From contig JAPDJF010000024.1 in assembly GCA_029259185.1 (NCBI GenBank), positions 1 through 41,151 on the forward strand: a DNA stretch of 41,151 bases, in the 5' to 3' direction. The stretch's first letter is position 1; each line of letters opens with the position of its first letter. A model generated the notes under the pieces. It worked only from the letters and a program-made list of their open reading frames with translations, was not told the origin of the DNA and ran no database searches. This document shows, one piece after another, positions 37,249 through 41,151 of the stretch. The translations under genes and the position numbers were made by a program. This DNA comes from Hadesarchaea archaeon. GTDB taxonomy: Archaea > Hadarchaeota > Hadarchaeia > Hadarchaeales > WYZ-LMO6.

Positions 37249-39555
37249 ATGCTGATGAGGCTTCCCCATCCGGGCTGGTCTGTGGTCGAGGAGGGGGTGG
37301 ATGCGGGGAGGGTGAGGTTCTGGGAAGCGGCGTTCACCTTGGGAAACGGCTACCTCGGTTCCAGGGGAGTGCTTGAGGAAGGTCACCCACGCATGTACGC
37401 GGGCACGTATCTCGCAGGGGTCTACGATAGGGGTGAGGGGGAGTCGTTCGAGATAGTCAATTTTCCAAATCCGATTCCCTTGCAGGTGTACGTTGGGGGC
37501 CAGAAGTTGGATCTCGAGCGAATGGAGGTACTCGAGCATCGCAGGGTGCTCGATCTCAGGAGGGGACTGCTCCTCCGACGTACCTTGTTCAGGGACGGAG
37601 AGGGGTTCAGGTACGAGTACGAATCCTTGAGGTTTTTCAGCATGGCCGAGCCTAGGGTCGGGGTGATTAGGGCATCTCTATCGTCCCTCGACATAGATGC
37701 AGAGGTGGTCGTTAGGTCGGTGATAGACGGAACGACCAAGAACGAGATGAGGGCGACTGGAAGGCCTATCAAACACTACTCGGTGGTAGAGAGCGGGGAG
37801 GGCGAAATGGAGTTTCTCGGCGTGAAGACGAATGACCTAAAGATATCGGTGGGATTCGGCTCGAAGTTAAGCGTTCGCTCGGGCGGGAAACATGTTGAGG
37901 GGTCTCTCACACGCTCGTACTCAGGGAAGGATGGAACGGTTCGAGAGGTTTCGTTCATGGCTCGAAGAGGGAGGAAATACTTGATGGAGAAACTGATTGG
38001 GATTTTGAGATCCTCAAACCAGAGCATGGCAGAACTCAGAAGGGCATGTGAGGATTTTCTCCGTGAGAAGAGTGAACATGGGTTGGGCTCATTGCTCCGG
38101 AACCACACGAGGGCGTGGAGCAGACTCTGGCGGGTTGCGGATGTCGAAATAGAGGGGGACGAGGAAATCCAGCGGGCACTCAGGTTCAACATTTATCACC
38201 TCCTGATAGCCGCGCCTCGCCCGGGGATGGATGCCAGTATCCCGGCGAAGGCGCTCTCGGGGGAGTGGTACCAGGGGCATGTGTTCTGGGACACCGAGAT
38301 CTTCGCCCTCCCGTTCTTCATCTACGTAAGACCAGAGGTAGCGAGGGAGTTGCTCCTTTACAGGTACCGAAGACTTGAGAAGGCACGTCAGGGTGCTAGG
38401 AGACAGGGTTACTCAGGGGCTCTCTGGCCGTGGGAATCGGCTCTCACCGGGGAGGACGAAACTCCGGACCAATGGGTGAACTTCGATGGCACCGTTATTC
38501 CCGTGTACAACAAAGAGAGGGAACACCACATAGCGGGAGACGTGATCTACGGGCTGGCCAATTATTGCGAGACCACGGGGGACGAAGCCTTCATGCTGGA
38601 CTACGGAGCTGAAATGGTGTTCGAGACAGCGAGATTCTGGGCCTCGCGCGTGACCTACGATGGAGGGAAGAAGAAGTACGTAATCAGAAAGGTGGTGGGT
38701 CCAAACGAGTTCCAAGAATGTGTAGATAATAACTCCTACACAAACGCCCTAGCAAGGTGGGCCCTGCGCTACGCCTCGGCGCTCTACCGCGATCTTCGGA
38801 ATAGGTATCCACGGAAGCTGGGGAAGGTGATGAGGAGAATAGGGCTCGAGGAGCACGAGGTCGAGCGTTGGGAGGAGATAGCTGAGAACATCCTCATCCT
38901 CGAACATCCCGGTGGGTTGATAGAGGAGTTCGAAGGGTACTTCCAGCGGAGGGATGTGGTGGTCGAGCGGGATGATCGGGGCATGCCAAGCTGGCCTCCG
39001 GGGGTCAAGATGTCAGAGGTTGCAAACACCCAACTCGTGAAACAGGCCGATGTACTCCTTCTCCTCTCCATCTTTCCTGACGAATTCCCCCCCGACGTGA
39101 AGAGGGTGAACTTCGAGTACTACGAGAGGAGGACCACGCATAAGTCCTCCCTCAGCCTCCCCAGCCATGCGGTCGTCGCACTGGAGGTGGGAGAGGTAGA
39201 CATGGCTTACAAGTATTTCAAAACGGTCGCGAACACGGATCTACAGGACATCCACGGCAATACCGAGCTGGGGGTGCATGTCGCGGCTCTCGGTGGGTCT
39301 TGGCAAGTTCTAGTCCACGGCTTTGCTGGTTTGAGGCCTAAGGGGGGAACGCTCAGGGTAAATCCAATCCTTCCCGCCCATTGGGGGAAGGTGAGACTCA
39401 GGGTCTGGTTCAGGCGGAGCTTGTTGGAGTTCGTTATCGCGAGAGATGGAATCGAGGTTTCCTCACTCGGGGGAGCACGTGAGGCAAACTTGGAAATATG
39501 GGGTAAGAGATACGTAGTGAGAGTCGGAGGCAAGATCCATGTCACTAGGGGATGA
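37249..39555 (+). CDS. glycoside hydrolase family 65 phosphorylase (maltose/trehalose/kojibiose type)
   Basis: GNGYLGSRG, GHVFWDTEIFALPFF, VVGPNEFQECVDNNSYTNALARWAL, KQADVLLL. Confidence 0.92.
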   Translation: MLMRLPHPGWSVVEEGVDAGRVRFWEAAFTLGNGYLGSRGVLEEGHPRMYAGTYLAGVYDRGEGESFEIVNFPNPIPLQVYVGGQKLDLERMEVLEHRRVLDLRRGLLLRRTLFRDGEGFRYEYESLRFFSMAEPRVGVIRASLSSLDIDAEVVVRSVIDGTTKNEMRATGRPIKHYSVVESGEGEMEFLGVKTNDLKISVGFGSKLSVRSGGKHVEGSLTRSYSGKDGTVREVSFMARRGRKYLMEKLIGILRSSNQSMAELRRACEDFLREKSEHGLGSLLRNHTRAWSRLWRVADVEIEGDEEIQRALRFNIYHLLIAAPRPGMDASIPAKALSGEWYQGHVFWDTEIFALPFFIYVRPEVARELLLYRYRRLEKARQGARRQGYSGALWPWESALTGEDETPDQWVNFDGTVIPVYNKEREHHIAGDVIYGLANYCETTGDEAFMLDYGAEMVFETARFWASRVTYDGGKKKYVIRKVVGPNEFQECVDNNSYTNALARWALRYASALYRDLRNRYPRKLGKVMRRIGLEEHEVERWEEIAENILILEHPGGLIEEFEGYFQRRDVVVERDDRGMPSWPPGVKMSEVANTQLVKQADVLLLLSIFPDEFPPDVKRVNFEYYERRTTHKSSLSLPSHAVVALEVGEVDMAYKYFKTVANTDLQDIHGNTELGVHVAALGGSWQVLVHGFAGLRPKGGTLRVNPILPAHWGKVRLRVWFRRSLLEFVIARDGIEVSSLGGAREANLEIWGKRYVVRVGGKIHVTRG

Positions 39556-40312
39556 ATTCTCCCGCGTAGGTTTCATATGGGACATCGACGGGGTGGTCGT
39601 TGATAGCCCCCACGAGGAGGCTTGGCGGGTGGTCGCCACGAGGGAACCCTGGAGCGTGGATGAGCTCAGTTCGGAGTTCTATTTCACCCACGTCGCGTCA
39701 AGGCCGAGGTATGAGGGTGGGGACAACATCCTGCGTCTGAAGGGCGTTTACGATCGACTCGGGGTCAAGGGGGATATGGAGCGGAGAGCGATCCTCGAGA
39801 GGTTTTGCACCGAGAAGAACGAACTCATACGGGAACTCATAAGGAAGGGAGAGTTCAAGCTCTTCGCGGATGCGGTCATCCAGCTCCTGAGGGCCAAGAG
39901 GGCCGGAATCTTGCAAGCAGCAGCCTCGGCCTCGAAGAACGTGAGGGACATGCTCGTTCGAACCTCGAGGGATAGGATCCTACGCGAGGTGGGCGACGAT
40001 TCAGGCGTGCTTCGAGAAGATGACACCTTGTATTCGGTCTTCGATGTCGATGTGTGTGGAATGGATCTGGGGGGGAAGGTGGAGATCCAAAGATTCGCGG
40101 CGGAACGACTGAACGAGCTCGCGGGTGGGAGGTTGCGAAAATTTGTAGTATTCGAGGACGCACCCTCGGGTGTAAGGGCGGCTAAGTCGCTGGGGTATCG
40201 TGCCGTCGGAGTTCTCCGGATAGGAAAAGAAGAGGAACTACGCGGTGCTGGAGCGGACTTGGTGGTCACCGACCTGAGGGAGGTAGGCGTCGAAGAGTTG
40301 GTGCGCCTGTGA
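39539..40312 (+). CDS. HAD-superfamily, beta-phosphoglucomutase-like
   Basis: FIWDIDGVVVDSPHEEAWR, VFEDAPSGVRAAKSLGYRAVGV; overlaps GH65 gene. Confidence 0.85.
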   Translation: MSLGDEFSRVGFIWDIDGVVVDSPHEEAWRVVATREPWSVDELSSEFYFTHVASRPRYEGGDNILRLKGVYDRLGVKGDMERRAILERFCTEKNELIRELIRKGEFKLFADAVIQLLRAKRAGILQAAASASKNVRDMLVRTSRDRILREVGDDSGVLREDDTLYSVFDVDVCGMDLGGKVEIQRFAAERLNELAGGRLRKFVVFEDAPSGVRAAKSLGYRAVGVLRIGKEEELRGAGADLVVTDLREVGVEELVRL

Positions 40313-40320
40313 GGGGCCCC

Positions 40321-41151
40321 ATGCGCGTGGCTGTGTACTACAGCAATCGAGATGTGAGGCTTGAGGAATTACCCGCACCGGTGGTTGGTCCAGGAGAAAT
40401 CCTGATGAAAGTGATGGCGTGCGGCATATGTGGGAGTGATGTGCTTGAGTGGTACAGGGTAAAGCAGGCCCCTAGGGTGCTCGGCCATGAGGCCACGGGT
40501 GTGGTGGTGAAGTTGGGTGAAGGGGTGAAGGGGGTTGAGGTGGGGGATAGGGTTTTCGTTTCCCACCACGTCCCTTGTGGTGAGTGTCGCTATTGCAGGA
40601 GAGGTCATGAGACCGCGTGTGAGACTTTGCGCACCACGAACTACGAGCCAGGCGGTTTCGCGGAGTACGTGCGTGTCCCAAAGATAAACGTGGAGCGAGG
40701 GATTTACCGACTCCCAGCGCACATGTCATTCGAAGAAGGCACCTTCATCGAGCCCCTGGGCTGTGCGGTGCGAGGACAGAGGTTGGCAGGGGTGGAAAGG
40801 GACGACACGGTTCTGGTGCTTGGTAGCGGGGTTTCTGGGCTATTGCATGTGCAACTATCCAGGATCCAGGGGGCCAAGCGGATCATAGCCACGGACTTGA
40901 ATGAATACCGTCTGAAGATGGCTAAGAGATTCGGGGCTGATGAGGTGGTGAACGCTGAGGAGGACGTTCCGAGCAGGGTACGGGAGTTGAACAGGGGCAG
41001 AGGGGCAGATCGTGTGATAATTTGCACGGGAGCTCCTTCCGCCGGTGAGCAAGCACTCCACTGTGTGGATCGGGGGGGGACAATTCTTTTCTTCGCAGTT
41101 CCTGGCCCAGACGTAAGCCTGCCTTTCCGTGTAGCGGACTTCTGGCGGGAT
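40321..41151 (+). CDS. zinc-dependent alcohol dehydrogenase (MDR family), partial at window end
   Basis: MRVAVYYSNRDVRLEELPAPVVGPGEILMKVMACGICGSDVLEWY...VLGHEATGVVVKLGEGV..VPCGECRYCRRGHETACE; open to window edge. Confidence 0.9.
   Translation, partial: MRVAVYYSNRDVRLEELPAPVVGPGEILMKVMACGICGSDVLEWYRVKQAPRVLGHEATGVVVKLGEGVKGVEVGDRVFVSHHVPCGECRYCRRGHETACETLRTTNYEPGGFAEYVRVPKINVERGIYRLPAHMSFEEGTFIEPLGCAVRGQRLAGVERDDTVLVLGSGVSGLLHVQLSRIQGAKRIIATDLNEYRLKMAKRFGADEVVNAEEDVPSRVRELNRGRGADRVIICTGAPSAGEQALHCVDRGGTILFFAVPGPDVSLPFRVADFWRD

Noticed and set aside
1-41151. CRISPR arrays, rRNA genes, prophage modules
   Set aside because: No regularly spaced repeat array, rRNA-like conserved segment or phage structural genes were seen on either strand.

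Overview
Archaeal chromosomal segment, AT-moderate and gene-dense. The main blocks are: (1) ~1-10.7 kb, a type IV pilus/Tad-like locus with class III signal-peptide pilins, two MinD-like ATPases, a KlbA/TadA-type ATPase carrying an in-frame mini-intein, and two TadC-like membrane proteins; (2) grpE-dnaK-dnaJ; (3) aroA-aroC-aroK and a chorismate-mutase/HTH/ACT fusion whose N-terminal half the ORF track misses; (4) AMP phosphorylase, pyruvoyl arginine decarboxylase, thermosome, radical SAM; (5) nop5 and fibrillarin, normally adjacent, separated by an IS607-type insertion with a truncated tnpA and an intact but apparently catalytically dead tnpB; (6) MFS, map, trkH/trkA with a small-ORF insert, thioredoxin, TGS GTPase, thyX, V4R, a tRNA with a BHB intron, LsrF-like aldolase, GH65 phosphorylase, HAD phosphatase/mutase and a partial Zn alcohol dehydrogenase. 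The strongest candidates for something undescribed are a dispersed structured RNA/repeat family (two copies, ~5041-5212 and ~22763-22899) with alternative stems and G-U compensations, and the dead-TnpB locus with an 18-bp RNA hairpin at its 3' end immediately upstream of fibrillarin. Also notable are a MinD paralogue with two active-site substitutions and the CM-HTH-ACT fusion. All assignments are by eye from translated motifs; no database search was run.
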